NCBI GenBank assembly: GCA_029948255.1
Contig: JALIZF010001460.1
Span: 1-64,000, forward strand
Direction of reading: 5' to 3'
Source of the DNA: Telmatactis stephensoni
Taxonomy: Eukaryota > Cnidaria > Anthozoa > Actiniaria > Isophelliidae
Length of the DNA stretch: 64,000 nt
The stretch's first letter is position 1; each line of letters opens with the position of its first letter. Under the pieces are notes generated by a model. It was given only the letters and a program-made list of their open reading frames with translations. It had not been told where the DNA came from and did no database searches. This document shows positions 49,070 through 58,669 of the stretch, one piece after another. Made by a program: the position numbers and the translations under genes.

Positions 49070-49640
49070 GAAAATGGAGCTTTTAACTCGAGATATGCCT
49101 AGATACTTATAAGAGCTTCAGAATGGGCTGTTATTTTGAGCTTGATCTCCAATACTTTGACCAAATATCGAACTCCGATGGAGTACTTGAAAACTGAAGC
49201 TCTCGCGACTCGTAGCAATTCCTTTGAGCTGGAAATCTACGAATTTCTCACCCTACATGTTGCTAAACGAACGCATATAGAGGCAAGTCAATTATATTTT
49301 TCATTCAAGCATTCAAGAGATCTTGAGACGTTTTTGTAATGAATTTTAATACAATTCTGGCCAGACAATTTATTTATATATTTTCATGGAATCAAGGCTC
49401 TATTTGACCTGATGCGTTTGGTCACGTAATAGATAAAACATCTGCAACATGAACGCCGAAAAAATACACGATTTGTTATTGTGTCAAAAACGTCGTTGTA
49501 GAAGTCTTTACAGCAAACAATTGAGATATATAGGTCATATAGTGAAATAAAAAGTTGAATAAACTGGTATATTTTTGCATGTTGGGATAAAGGCAAACAC
49601 TAAGCTGCTGACAGACAAATTGACTAATCAGATATTCTCT
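49070..49640. other. Non-coding stretch
   Basis: Short open frames only; none resembles a known protein. Confidence 0.35.
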
Positions 49641-49649
49641 AAAAAGGTC

Positions 49650-50338
49650 AAAAAAGGTCTTTATTATGTTACGGTTAAGTGAAGAATGCGTGAAACGGCT
49701 CGGGGAGGAGTACGCACGGGGCCGGTCACTGAAGGGCTCAGGGGCACGAGTGAACGCACGTGTGCGTCTAGTTGTTGTTGTGTTGGAAGCTTTGGAAGTG
49801 TTGATGGTAGACTGCCATGTTGGTGTGTTATAAGTCTTGGGACTGAAGGTTGTTCCTTTCCGCGTTGTGAGTGATAAAATGTTATACAGCTGAGATCGTG
49901 ATTGTTTAGTTGGAGTGTCGAAAATAGCACTTTTGAGATTTTTCGCAAAGAATTTTACTCCATGACGATTGAGATGCTTGTTGTCGTAAAATTGTGATGG
50001 TTTGCGGATATGACCGTGAGAAATACATGTAATGTTACTAGAGTTGCAATAATTGTATAGTTCATTATTAACTTTGTTAACGTGATGCTGTAATTGATCT
50101 TGACGCGATAATAATGAAGAGTAAATAATGCGGGATGATGGAAAGCGTTTCTTTGTTATGTCAAATAGTTCTTTTGTTTGATGAATAATGGTTCAGGATT
50201 TGATTTCTCTAAATCGTTTGTTCCGCAATGAATAACAATAGCTGTGGGATTACTAATGTATTCATTGACAGTGTCTTTGACTTGACAGGGTTATCAGGAT
50301 ACAAAAGATTAGAATCGAGAAACTTTCCATTGGAATCA
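49650..50338 (-). pseudogene. SGNH esterase-like ORF of LINE type, 3' portion
   Basis: On the minus strand this continues an ORF cut by the gypsy element. Blocks seen: DSNGKFLDSNLLYPD (nucleophile Ser in DSN), then after a frame shift NEYISNPTAIVIHCGTNDLE (the GxND block). After a further break come SSRIIYSSLLSRQDQL and FYDNKHLNRHG, with Asp and His in the D-x-x-H position. A Ser/Thr-rich tail follows. Esterase domains of this kind are established in ORF1 of CR1-like LINEs. Frame shifts near 50270 and 50180 make it non-functional. It could also derive from a host SGNH gene, but the LINE endonuclease, ORF1 and RT fragments nearby on the same strand favour the LINE reading. Confidence 0.7.
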
Positions 50339-50343
50339 ACAAG

Positions 50344-50472
50344 TGTAAAAAGTAGACAAGTTGTGGGTGAAAACAGCTCCTTTATTCCTTGTATAGCACT
50401 CAATATTGGAATGACATTTGATATGTATGATTGCCTAATATCAAGTTGGCGTGTCACGCACAACTTGTCACA
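50344..50472 (-). repeat. 3' LTR of gypsy element
   Basis: This 129-bp repeat runs, on the minus strand, from TGTGACAAGTTG to CTACTTTTTACA. It contains AATAAA. I see no difference from the other LTR at 54709-54837. A purine tract (GAAAAAAAAGAAGA) sits immediately upstream on the minus strand, as a polypurine tract should. The flank ACAAG is at 50339-50343. Confidence 0.95.
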
Positions 50473-50643
50473 TCTTCTTTTTTTTCTAAATATTGAAAGG
50501 CTATCGCTAACATGGAGAAGCACAATGACAAGTCCGGTCGTAATGCAAATCAAAGATCATGTCCGATTTTTTTCGTATTCTTATTGTTCTTATTGTAATC
50601 AAGACTGTTTTTTTTTTTGTGAGAGTTATGTCTTCACATGTAG

Positions 50644-53600
50644 TCAGTTCATGACAAAGTCCTTGTGCCAGACCGGTGTTGTTGCTACTCGTTGGGATCG
50701 GCGTAAGGTTGGCAATGTAGGGCTTGTTGTCTCTTCAGAGTTACTGCTGTCGGTACGTAGCTGTTCGTCTGGTTTCTGGTGCTGTTCTGCTGTCATTGGT
50801 TCCGGTAGCTGGATCGGTGCTGGCTCTCCTGTCTTCATCAGGTGTTTTCGGTTGCGTCTGTACCGTCCCTCCCCAACTTCTACTTCATAGCTTCGAGGGC
50901 CAACTTGACGCGCACAGGTTCCTTTGCTCCACGTGTTTTGTCCTGGTAACCGCATCCGAACCGTATCACCCGCTACAATCGGGTCCAATGGTTTAGCGTT
51001 CCGGTTGTAGTAGTGTTCCTGACGTTTCTTGTTTCCGAGGATGTTACGGGTCTCATCCTCTGTGGAATGTCTCGGCTGTAACAGTGTTCCTGATACTGGG
51101 ATCAGCGTTTTACAACGTCGGCCCATTAGACGCTGGGCTGGGCTTGTTCCAACTCCCGCAGTTGGTGTATTGCGCCAGTCAAGCAGCGCTTGGAACTCTG
51201 AGGTATTGGAGGCTTTGCACTTGCTGAATAGCCTCTTAACAGTCTGTACGGCATTTTCAGCCTTTCCGTTTGACTGTGCGTATGTCGGCGAGGACGTTCT
51301 GTGCTCAAACATCCATGTCTTCGCAAACACTGCGAACTCTGCTGAGGCAAATTGTGGTCCGTTGTCCGTGACCAATGTATCGGGTATGCCAAAACGTGCA
51401 AATATGGCCTTCAGCTCTTTGATAATTGATCGAGACGTAATCTGTGTGACCTTGCTTACTTCGATGTAGTTGCTGTAGTAGTCGCTCACGACTAACAGGG
51501 TTCTTCCATCGAACTCGCAGAGATCTGCTGCTACTTTGGCCCAGGGGCGGGCTACAAACTCGTGGTGTATAATTGGTTCCTTTGCTTGGCTGTGACGGTG
51601 AGCTAGACATACATCGCAGTGAGAGATGTATTCTTTCAGATCCGTTGTCATCCTTGGCCAGTAAAGAGCTTCTCTAGCTCTGCGAATACATGCCTCTATC
51701 CCGATGTGAGTCGCATGTGTTTTCTCCATCAACTCTTTCCTGAGTACTGTCGGCACTACCAGTTGTGGCCCTTTGAATATCAACTCGTCTTGGGTGGTCA
51801 ATTCATCCCTCACGTCGAAGTAGGGCCGCACACACTCGTGCACGTCTGCCTTGGAGTCTGGCCACCCACGACGTATGACGTCTCGTAACTGTTGCTGTAT
51901 CGGATCGTCTGCCGCTGCATTCTTCAGTTGCTGCCAACGTTCCTTGGTCACCGGCAGGAACTCGCGATGATCAACTTCTTCTAGCTCTCTTGTAAAGCCA
52001 CTAGCGTTCACTTCAGGTATGTATGCTCGGCTGAGTGTATCGGCGAGAAGGAGTTCCTTGCCTTTCTTATACTTAACTACCAAGCTGTACTTCTGAAGCT
52101 GTAGAAGCATTCTTTGCAGACGCTTTGGGGCTGCGTCTAGGGGCTTTACAAAGATCGGCTCTAACGGCTTGTGATCGGTTTGTATATTGACCTGCTGGCG
52201 GCCGTACACATAGGCGTCGAATCGTTGACAGGCAAACACTATGGCCAATAGCTCCTTCTCTATCTGTGCGTATCGTGTTTCAGCTGGGGTCAGAGCTCTT
52301 GACGCATAGGCCACGGGCTGACCATTTTGCATGAGCACGGCCCCGAGTCCCGATTGTGATGCGTCACACTGCAGTGTGACTCCCTCTTCCAGGTTGTAAT
52401 AGCGTAGGACCGGTGTGCTCGTTATGGCCTGTTTCAGGCTGTCGAGAGCTCTTGACTGAAGCTCACCCCATTGCCACTGGGCGCCGTCGTGCGTCAGCTC
52501 CCGTAAATCCTTCGTGGTATCTGATAAATTTGGTAAGAATTTGGCTAGATACTGAGCCAGGCCCAGGAGGCGCTGTACCGCTGCTTTGTCTGTGGGTGTC
52601 GGCATCTCTAGAATGGCACGCACCTTCGCCGGGTCGACACGTAACCCTTTGTCTGTTGCCATGTGGCCAATGAACAGCACTTCTGACTTCCTCAGGTTGA
52701 GCTTTTCCGCATTCAGGCGCACGTTTTGCTCGGCGCACCTCTCGAGGAAGGCCAAAAGATTTTTGTCGTGGTCTCGAGTTGCTTCTTCGTACGTGTCGCC
52801 AAAGCCAACAGCCAGGAAGTCGTCAGCCACAACCTCAATGCCATTTAGCCCCTCGGCAAACTCGTGCATTTTCCTTTGGAAAACCTCAGGGGCGGAGGAA
52901 ATGCCAAACGGCATACGCTTCCAGCGGTAGCGACCAAAGGGCGTTTGGAACGTGGTTAAGTACGTCGACTCCTCAGCCAATTTCACGTGCCAGAATCCAT
53001 TTCTGACGTCCAATAGGGTAAACACCTTGGCACCATGTAGACGTGTGGCGATATCCTCAATTGTAGGTAGCTGGTAGTTTTCACGCAATATGGCCTGGTT
53101 GAGATCTTTGGGATCGAGGCAGATGCGTAGCTTACCATTTTTCTTTGGCACAGTTACTACGGAGCTTATCCATTCTGTGGGTGTGGTCACTGGCGCAATG
53201 ACCTCCTGACGGACTAGGTCGTCCAAGGTTTCTTTCAGCCTTGGCCGCAGGGCAACGGCGACTCGACGCGGTGCGTGTTGTACTGGCTGAGCTGTAGGAT
53301 CGAGGCGTATTCTGTACTCGCCCTCGAGCTCTCCTACTCCTTCACTAAATACTTCCGGGAATTTTGCAAACAACTCTTCCTTAGAGATCGGCGCCGATCG
53401 TGTGTCCACTGAGAAAACGGGTGCACCATTAACATCGGGTTTATTCAATAAATCATTGTCTTTGTATTGAATAATGTTCATCCCCAGACAGGCTTCACGG
53501 CCGAGAATGGGGCGGATTTCTTTATTGTCAACTACTTTGCAGTCAAGTAGACAAGACGTATCGTTTCTCCAGACACGCAAACACACTCTGCCAACAACTG

Positions 53601-54654
53601 CGACCTTTGACCCCCCGTAGGCCACCAGCGATGTTTGAACAGACTTTATCTTTGCAAGGTTGACATCATTTGTTGCTTGTTTGTAGATGTGCAAAGGTAT
53701 GACGTTACATTGGGCTCCGGTGTCAGGTTGAAATCTGACGAAACTTCCGGTTTCTAACCTCAATGTCACTAGCTGTGAATCATCTAGCCTGACAGCTGAA
53801 ATTTCGTCTGTTTGATACATTTCCGGTTCAGACTGGCCGTCTTCGAGATCTTCGGTAAAGTTGACCTCTTGTCTACATTTAGATGCAAAATGGTTTTTCA
53901 TATTACATCTTCGGCACGCTTTTCCCCACGCGGGGCAGGCTTCGCGGCTTGCTGCGTGTCGGTAGCCGCAGTTAGAGCATTCTTTGCCTTGCTCTTGTTT
54001 TGTTGATTTCCGACGAAAGTTCGTGCGCTTGGGTTTCCTATTTTGTGTCACGCCATCCGCTGTGTTTTCAACTTTGTTAACGTCTGATCCTCCGCTGTTG
54101 TCTTGAAACACTTTGATTTGTTGCAACATAGTTTCTGAAGCACGACATATTTCATCTGTTTTGGCGAGTGTTAGATGTGTCTCTCTAAGTAATCGTTCGC
54201 GTACTTTGCTGTCTTTGATGCCAAATATAAGTCGATCGCGTAGGATTTCATCAGGGGTTATTGTGTCAAAATCGCACCCTTCTGCTAGTTTACGAAGCGC
54301 CGTTCTATACTGGTCGTACGACTCTGAAGATTCTTGTGTTCGTCTGTTGAAACGGTAACGCTCAAAGGGTACGTTTTTCCTTGGTTGGCAGTAATCTCCA
54401 AATTTCTTCAGGACCGGCTTGATTTTGTTCTCTTCGCCTTCGCCCCAACCGCTGAATGTTGAGTACACTTCTCGTCCTTCTTCTCCTATTATCGTTAGCA
54501 ACGTCGCCACTTGTACTGGTTCTGGCTTTTTACTTAACTCCGTCGCCAATGAGTAATTCTCCCAGGCTAGCAAAAACTTCTTCCATTTTCCAGCCGCGTT
54601 GGCATCATGGATTTCCAACGGAGGCGGCGGTGGTAACGCGTATCCAGAAGCCAT
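50644..54654 (-). CDS. Gypsy Gag-Pol polyprotein, 1336 aa
   Basis: The ATG at 54654 starts MASGYALPPPPP; an upstream open frame reaches into the LTR but is not needed. The order is: a Gag-like capsid region; zinc knuckles (CSNCGYRH..., CRRCNMKNHFASKC); protease with PDTGAQCNVIP; and reverse transcriptase (LLDVRNGFWHVKL, MPFGISSAPEVFQ, catalytic VADDFL). RNase H (LQCDASQSGLGAVL, then QIEKELLAI) follows. Integrase has the HHCC finger (HATHIGIE...CDVC) and core Asp, Asp, Glu (VVSDYYSNY, VTDNGPQFAS, SNGKAENAVQ). A short tail follows the integrase. Gag and Pol are in a single frame without a shift. All catalytic residues I looked for are present, so the copy may be active. Confidence 0.95.
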   Translation of the reverse strand: MASGYALPPPPPLEIHDANAAGKWKKFLLAWENYSLATELSKKPEPVQVATLLTIIGEEGREVYSTFSGWGEGEENKIKPVLKKFGDYCQPRKNVPFERYRFNRRTQESSESYDQYRTALRKLAEGCDFDTITPDEILRDRLIFGIKDSKVRERLLRETHLTLAKTDEICRASETMLQQIKVFQDNSGGSDVNKVENTADGVTQNRKPKRTNFRRKSTKQEQGKECSNCGYRHAASREACPAWGKACRRCNMKNHFASKCRQEVNFTEDLEDGQSEPEMYQTDEISAVRLDDSQLVTLRLETGSFVRFQPDTGAQCNVIPLHIYKQATNDVNLAKIKSVQTSLVAYGGSKVAVVGRVCLRVWRNDTSCLLDCKVVDNKEIRPILGREACLGMNIIQYKDNDLLNKPDVNGAPVFSVDTRSAPISKEELFAKFPEVFSEGVGELEGEYRIRLDPTAQPVQHAPRRVAVALRPRLKETLDDLVRQEVIAPVTTPTEWISSVVTVPKKNGKLRICLDPKDLNQAILRENYQLPTIEDIATRLHGAKVFTLLDVRNGFWHVKLAEESTYLTTFQTPFGRYRWKRMPFGISSAPEVFQRKMHEFAEGLNGIEVVADDFLAVGFGDTYEEATRDHDKNLLAFLERCAEQNVRLNAEKLNLRKSEVLFIGHMATDKGLRVDPAKVRAILEMPTPTDKAAVQRLLGLAQYLAKFLPNLSDTTKDLRELTHDGAQWQWGELQSRALDSLKQAITSTPVLRYYNLEEGVTLQCDASQSGLGAVLMQNGQPVAYASRALTPAETRYAQIEKELLAIVFACQRFDAYVYGRQQVNIQTDHKPLEPIFVKPLDAAPKRLQRMLLQLQKYSLVVKYKKGKELLLADTLSRAYIPEVNASGFTRELEEVDHREFLPVTKERWQQLKNAAADDPIQQQLRDVIRRGWPDSKADVHECVRPYFDVRDELTTQDELIFKGPQLVVPTVLRKELMEKTHATHIGIEACIRRAREALYWPRMTTDLKEYISHCDVCLAHRHSQAKEPIIHHEFVARPWAKVAADLCEFDGRTLLVVSDYYSNYIEVSKVTQITSRSIIKELKAIFARFGIPDTLVTDNGPQFASAEFAVFAKTWMFEHRTSSPTYAQSNGKAENAVQTVKRLFSKCKASNTSEFQALLDWRNTPTAGVGTSPAQRLMGRRCKTLIPVSGTLLQPRHSTEDETRNILGNKKRQEHYYNRNAKPLDPIVAGDTVRMRLPGQNTWSKGTCARQVGPRSYEVEVGEGRYRRNRKHLMKTGEPAPIQLPEPMTAEQHQKPDEQLRTDSSNSEETTSPTLPTLRRSQRVATTPVWHKDFVMN

Positions 54655-54708
54655 TTGTGCCTCGATTTGTCCCAAAAGCGTTGTACGTTTACACACCGGC
54701 TGCCACCA

Positions 54709-54837
54709 TGTAAAAAGTAGACAAGTTGTGGGTGAAAACAGCTCCTTTATTCCTTGTATAGCACTCAATATTGGAATGACATTTGATATGTATGATTGCC
54801 TAATATCAAGTTGGCGTGTCACGCACAACTTGTCACA
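54709..54837 (-). repeat. 5' LTR of gypsy element
   Basis: This is the 129-bp partner of the LTR at 50344-50472, with TGT...ACA ends and no visible difference. It is followed outward by the target duplication ACAAG (54838-54842). Confidence 0.95.
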
Positions 54838-55046
54838 ACAAGTACCAGTAAAGAATCTTTTTCTGCTTTTTGGTTTGGTTTACTTGTAGACGAGCGATTG
54901 ACTGCACTTGACTGGTTTGATGTTGATGGATTAGTAGAGGTTGATTGTCTTGTCTGGTTTGTGGTAATTGTGGTCCATGGCGTTGATTGATTTTTGGTTA
55001 AGTGGTCTGAAGTTGATTGACTTGTCTTGTTTGTGATTTTTGTGGC
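54838..55046 (-). pseudogene. SGNH esterase-like ORF of LINE type, 5' portion
   Basis: On the minus strand this is an open Ser/Thr/Asn/Gln-rich linker (KITNKTSQSTSDH, then NRSSTSKPNQKAEKDSLLVL) that runs into the gypsy insertion site. With one copy of the 5-bp duplication removed, its frame continues directly into the DSNGKFLD block at 50338. This shows that gypsy landed inside a reading frame. The upstream start is not in this segment. Confidence 0.65.
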
Positions 55047-55118
55047 TACAGCCTCGTAGAGGCAGTAGCCGTACTATGTCATCGTGCGTGTAAGTAAGTC
55101 CGTAACACCACAGGAAGC

Positions 55119-55810
55119 CCAATTGTTATTTTCGGGATCCCTCGGAACCAATCGTCCTCGGAGACCCAGGACGTTAGGGAGAGGGGAGGGGTGCGGAGGG
55201 AAAAGGAAAGAGGGGAAAAGGACGCCCTGGGCTTTTGACTACCCCTAACTTGTCTTGAGGCCAAAATTAATCCAATTAGATGGTCTAACGTAAACAAAGT
55301 TCAAATGACAAAAATATCTGGCTCATTTCAATTATCGCTTTGATATAGTCGGACAGTTGCTCAACCATATCCTGTGAGAAGTTCCTCAAATACATCTTGT
55401 TTCACCATTGAAGGTCTTTGAAATTTATCTATATTTTTCACTCTAAACTCATTGCTATTGCAAAATACATGAAAGAGATTACGTATTTATTGTTTAAAAG
55501 TCGCGGTCAGCTGGAAACATGGTTCTTTTCAAACTAAACGTGACAGCTTGTATTGTTTGAAGCCGTGGCGATGCGTGGGGTCAACTTGTTTGCTGGTAAT
55601 TTTAGATGATTTTAATCTAATGGCACAAACGCTTCTGATTGGCCTCATTATAATTAAATTATAATGAGACGTTTGGCCTCAAGACAAGTTAGGGGTAGTC
55701 AAAAGCCCAGGGCGTCCTTTTCCCCTCTTTCCTTTCCCCTCCGCTCCCCTCCCCCCTCCCCGACGCCCTGTGTCTCCGAGGACGGGAACCAATCAGCATT
55801 CGACCAAACA
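55119..55810. repeat. Inverted repeat pair with purine-rich arms
   Basis: The left arm (about 55125-55265) and right arm (about 55668-55795) share CAAGACAAGTTAGGGGTAGT, AAAAGCCCAGGGCGTCC and a long pyrimidine/purine run in opposite orientation. The ~400-bp centre has no ORF. It interrupts the space between LINE ORF1 fragments and is probably a foldback transposon. Confidence 0.75.
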
Positions 55811-56313
55811 ACTTTGGTCTCGTGGCGGCGAGTTCTAGGTAAGTTAAAGTTAATATTCTTTAGAAATTCAAGGAAATTTCATTTACCAAAGCTTTTTGGC
55901 GTACGTTATGAGTGCTATTCAGCCGTTGACTCGATATTTTACCGATATATCGCACATATTCCAACTAAAGAGAGAGCTTCCAAGATACCTCATGGTTGGA
56001 GGGAAGTCAAGTTTACTGGTACATAAACATCAAATAATGAAGCGAAGCATGACATTTATTGCAGCAAATGTTCACATGAAGTGTTCTTTTAGTCTTCTTC
56101 ATGTTTTAGGTCAATGTTTATGTCCAAAGTCTGACCTGCTGCGACCAGCGAGACAGAGTTTCCACGCGACGGCTGATTTGCCTCAACTAGTACCGATACG
56201 AAACAAAGGACACAAAGGTGTAGCAGAAGAAAACTACGAAAATCCCTTATTGAAGGGAAAACAACTAAACAATCCCTCATGATCATTGAAGGGAAAAATA
56301 GACAATCCCTCAC
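55811..56313. other. Unrecognised stretch with overlapping open frames
   Basis: Plus-strand frames are open at 55664-56026 and 55896-56282. Neither starts nor ends convincingly and no motif is recognised. AAGGGAAAA, CAATCCCTCA words recur at 56244-56310. Confidence 0.3.
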
Positions 56314-56620
56314 AAATATTCTTTTACATAAGTTTTATATTTGATATAGTTATAAATTAGATTTATTATGCATGTTCCAGTTCATCACAATAATGTTATC
56401 ATTTCTGTTCTCAAAAATGTTTTTTTATTTTGTATTGTTCAACTTTTAAAATATCATGACTATTTTTTCCTCTAACAAATAGTCTTTTACATAAGTTTTA
56501 TATTTGATATTGTTATCATTTAGATTTATTATGTATGTTCCAGTTCATCACAATAAAGTGATTATCACGTCCGTTCTCAAAAATGTTTTATATCTTATTT
56601 GATATTTCCCATAGAGTACC
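56314..56620. repeat. Direct repeat, unit about 165 bp, two copies
   Basis: TCTTTTACATAAGTTTTATA and ATGTTCCAGTTCATCACAAT occur at about 56322/56370 and again at about 56483/56535. The copies are about 90% alike by eye. Confidence 0.75.
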
Positions 56621-56757
56621 AAAGTATGACATATAAATTTTTGGGATTTTTTAAATCTTACTCCTTCGTTCTAATAGAAACAAGGGAAAAGAAATGAAAA
56701 ACATCTGCTTGCATATTTCAACACTCAGGGTTTGGGTCCACAGATGCTCAGCAGTAC

Positions 56758-57702
56758 TCACTTACAGCTACTGTAGGCTGTAGACACATGCGTCTGGCAG
56801 ACGCCTATTTTTGCATTTGATGACTTGTCTGAGGTTAACTGACTGTGATCATTTTGTATAAAGGATTCTTGAGACGGTGACTCTTCTAGTGAACTTTCCA
56901 AAGCATTTTCATGTTTTTGTACAGTCTCTCTTAACACAAACAATTCTTGTTTTAGAGACGCATTTTCACTTGTCAAAGTTGTTATAGTGTTTTTCAATTC
57001 AGTTTGTTTATTAATAAGAGTAGAACGTTGGTCCTGAAGTTTCTTTGCTTGAGTTGAGAGTTCGCGAATTTGTTTGTTCATGTCTTCAAAACGCGGTAAA
57101 TCACTGTGCTGTCCTGAAGTTTACCATCAAAATTACTCAAACGTGCTTTTTAATTATTTTCACAGCGAACGAGACGATCCTTTATGAACAAAACTTCTTC
57201 TAAAGAATCATAGATAGATTTAATTTCATTTTCTAGCGTTAACTTAGATTGAGTGAAGTTAACTTCAAGCGCTGCTATTGTGTTAGTTACTGAACACCTG
57301 ATCTACTTCATCTTTGTCCGGATCTTCAGGCTCTTTACAACTATCTTCATCGTGACCTTGTGATTCAATTTCTGAGTCACTGTCCGAGACTGAACAGTCT
57401 GAACTAGAATCATCGTTATAATCGCTGTCGTTTCCATCAATTGCCTTGTCTGTCTCGCTTTCTTGATCGGAGAAAGCACAGTTTATAAAAAGACCTTGTT
57501 GACATTCTCCTGTTGCGTCTTCTGATTGAGTAAGTTTATCAACAATTAGCATAAAGAGCGGGAATTCACTTCTAGCCCATTCTTTATAACAAGGTCCCCG
57601 AATTTGAAGTCTTCCCGTTGTTATAAAGACATTAAAGACAAAAAGTTTCTTTTCCTTGTCACTAACGGCAATAACAATTCTGTCAGCCTTTAAACTGAAC
57701 AT
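56758..57702 (-). pseudogene. LINE-type ORF1, N-terminal and coiled-coil part, broken
   Basis: It begins with an ATG at 57702: MFSLKADRIVIAVSDKEKK, a globular segment with GPCYKEWARSEFP, then an acidic region rich in Asp, Ser and Glu. The first frame ends at 57283. A second frame (57081-56758) encodes a strong coiled coil (QAKKLQDQRSTLINKQ, ENASLKQELFVLRETVQ) and a Ser/Gln-rich linker. The bases between also read as coil in another frame with stops. Globular part plus coiled coil plus linker fits the front of a LINE ORF1 whose esterase portion would follow, as seen at 54.8-55.0 and 49.7-50.3 kb. Assignment to a LINE rests on this context. Confidence 0.5.
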
Positions 57703-57806
57703 AAAGTGAAGGATAATTACTGATCAGAAGATCTGTGCACTTTGAAAGGCTACATATCCAAAGTTTTACAGAGCTAAACACGCGACGCTCCGACCATCAT
57801 GGTGGT

Positions 57807-57808
<2 letters not shown>

Positions 57809-57885
<77 letters not shown>
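57809..57885. repeat. (AG)n microsatellite
   Basis: A perfect AG repeat of about 77 bp. Open frames across it give Arg-Glu and Ser-Leu runs and are artefacts. Confidence 0.98.
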
Positions 57886-57888
<3 letters not shown>

Positions 57889-58669
57889 TAATTTATTATG
57901 CAGACATTCTACGGAGACAGAATTAGAACCTCCTACTGTCCCTGTCCACATTACTGTGCTCAAAAAGTTTAATAAACAATCTGTTCTATAGTTCTAATTT
58001 CGATAAGAAAGCTGAAGTAATACTTCATGCTAACATGAAACGTAGCCTGCACGCACAGTTTAAAGCATGGTTTACTCAAAGATCAGTCTGTCTGTTAGGT
58101 GTTGTTATGGTACTGGTTCTCTTGACTTTTAAGTTTTATCAGTGTCGTTAGTCGATCAAACGTACTGCAAACGCTGTAAAACGAAATATCTGTAACTACT
58201 AAATAGAAATTTATGATTGAAAAAGCTTTGGCTGTCGATTTCTTAAGACTCTTTGAATGCTCTAATTATTGAAAATTATTGAACGGTGTGAACAAAAAGG
58301 AGAAGTTTCTTAACAATACTGCTGGCAAAGCGACGCGGGTGGTATTGATATTTCAAACCCGTCTTAGGAGCTGTTTATATTCGATTATATCGGAGGCGAG
58401 ACAGCCCGGTAAGCGGGCTGAGTTCTTTTGTTTTCTTTTCCTTGGGGGCCAGAGAACAAAATAAGTCAGCTCGCTTACTAGCTGGCTAGCCTTCATATAA
58501 ACAGCTCCTCAGTCTACTAAAAAACTGTCAGTGATATAGCTATTCTGCTGACATCTGATGAAAGTGTAGCTTACCTTAATATGAAAGAAAGTAGGACTTT
58601 GTGAAGTCTTGGTCCTGGTTGTTATTGCTTGCTAACTCTGCAAGAAGTTTATAAAGAAGAATTAGCAAG
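57886..58669. other. Non-coding stretch
   Basis: GGAGCTGTTTATATTCGATT near 58367 and ATAAACAGCTCCTCAG near 58496 form inverted ends of a possible ~140-bp MITE. Nothing else is recognised. Confidence 0.4.

Larger units (their letters stand above)
50339..54842 (-). mobile_element. Complete Ty3/gypsy retrotransposon with target duplications
   Basis: The element proper is 50344-54837 (4494 bp), with 129-bp LTRs at both ends and a 5-bp duplication ACAAG at 50339-50343 and 54838-54842. The internal part begins after the 5' LTR with TGGTGGCAGCCGG, a plausible tRNA primer site, and ends with a purine tract. One long Gag-Pol frame fills it. Identical-looking LTRs, intact ORF and perfect duplication point to a recent insertion. 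It is short for a gypsy element because the LTRs are short and no env-like ORF is present. Confidence 0.95.

Noticed and set aside
50209..50553. 114-aa minus-strand frame crossing the 3' LTR
   Set aside because: It fuses LTR sequence to part of the broken esterase ORF across an insertion boundary; not a natural protein.
51029..54358. Several plus-strand open frames of 60-146 aa
   Set aside because: They are antisense shadows of the gypsy Gag-Pol gene.
57735..57963. Arg-Glu and Ser-Leu repeat frames
   Set aside because: Translations of the (AG)n microsatellite.
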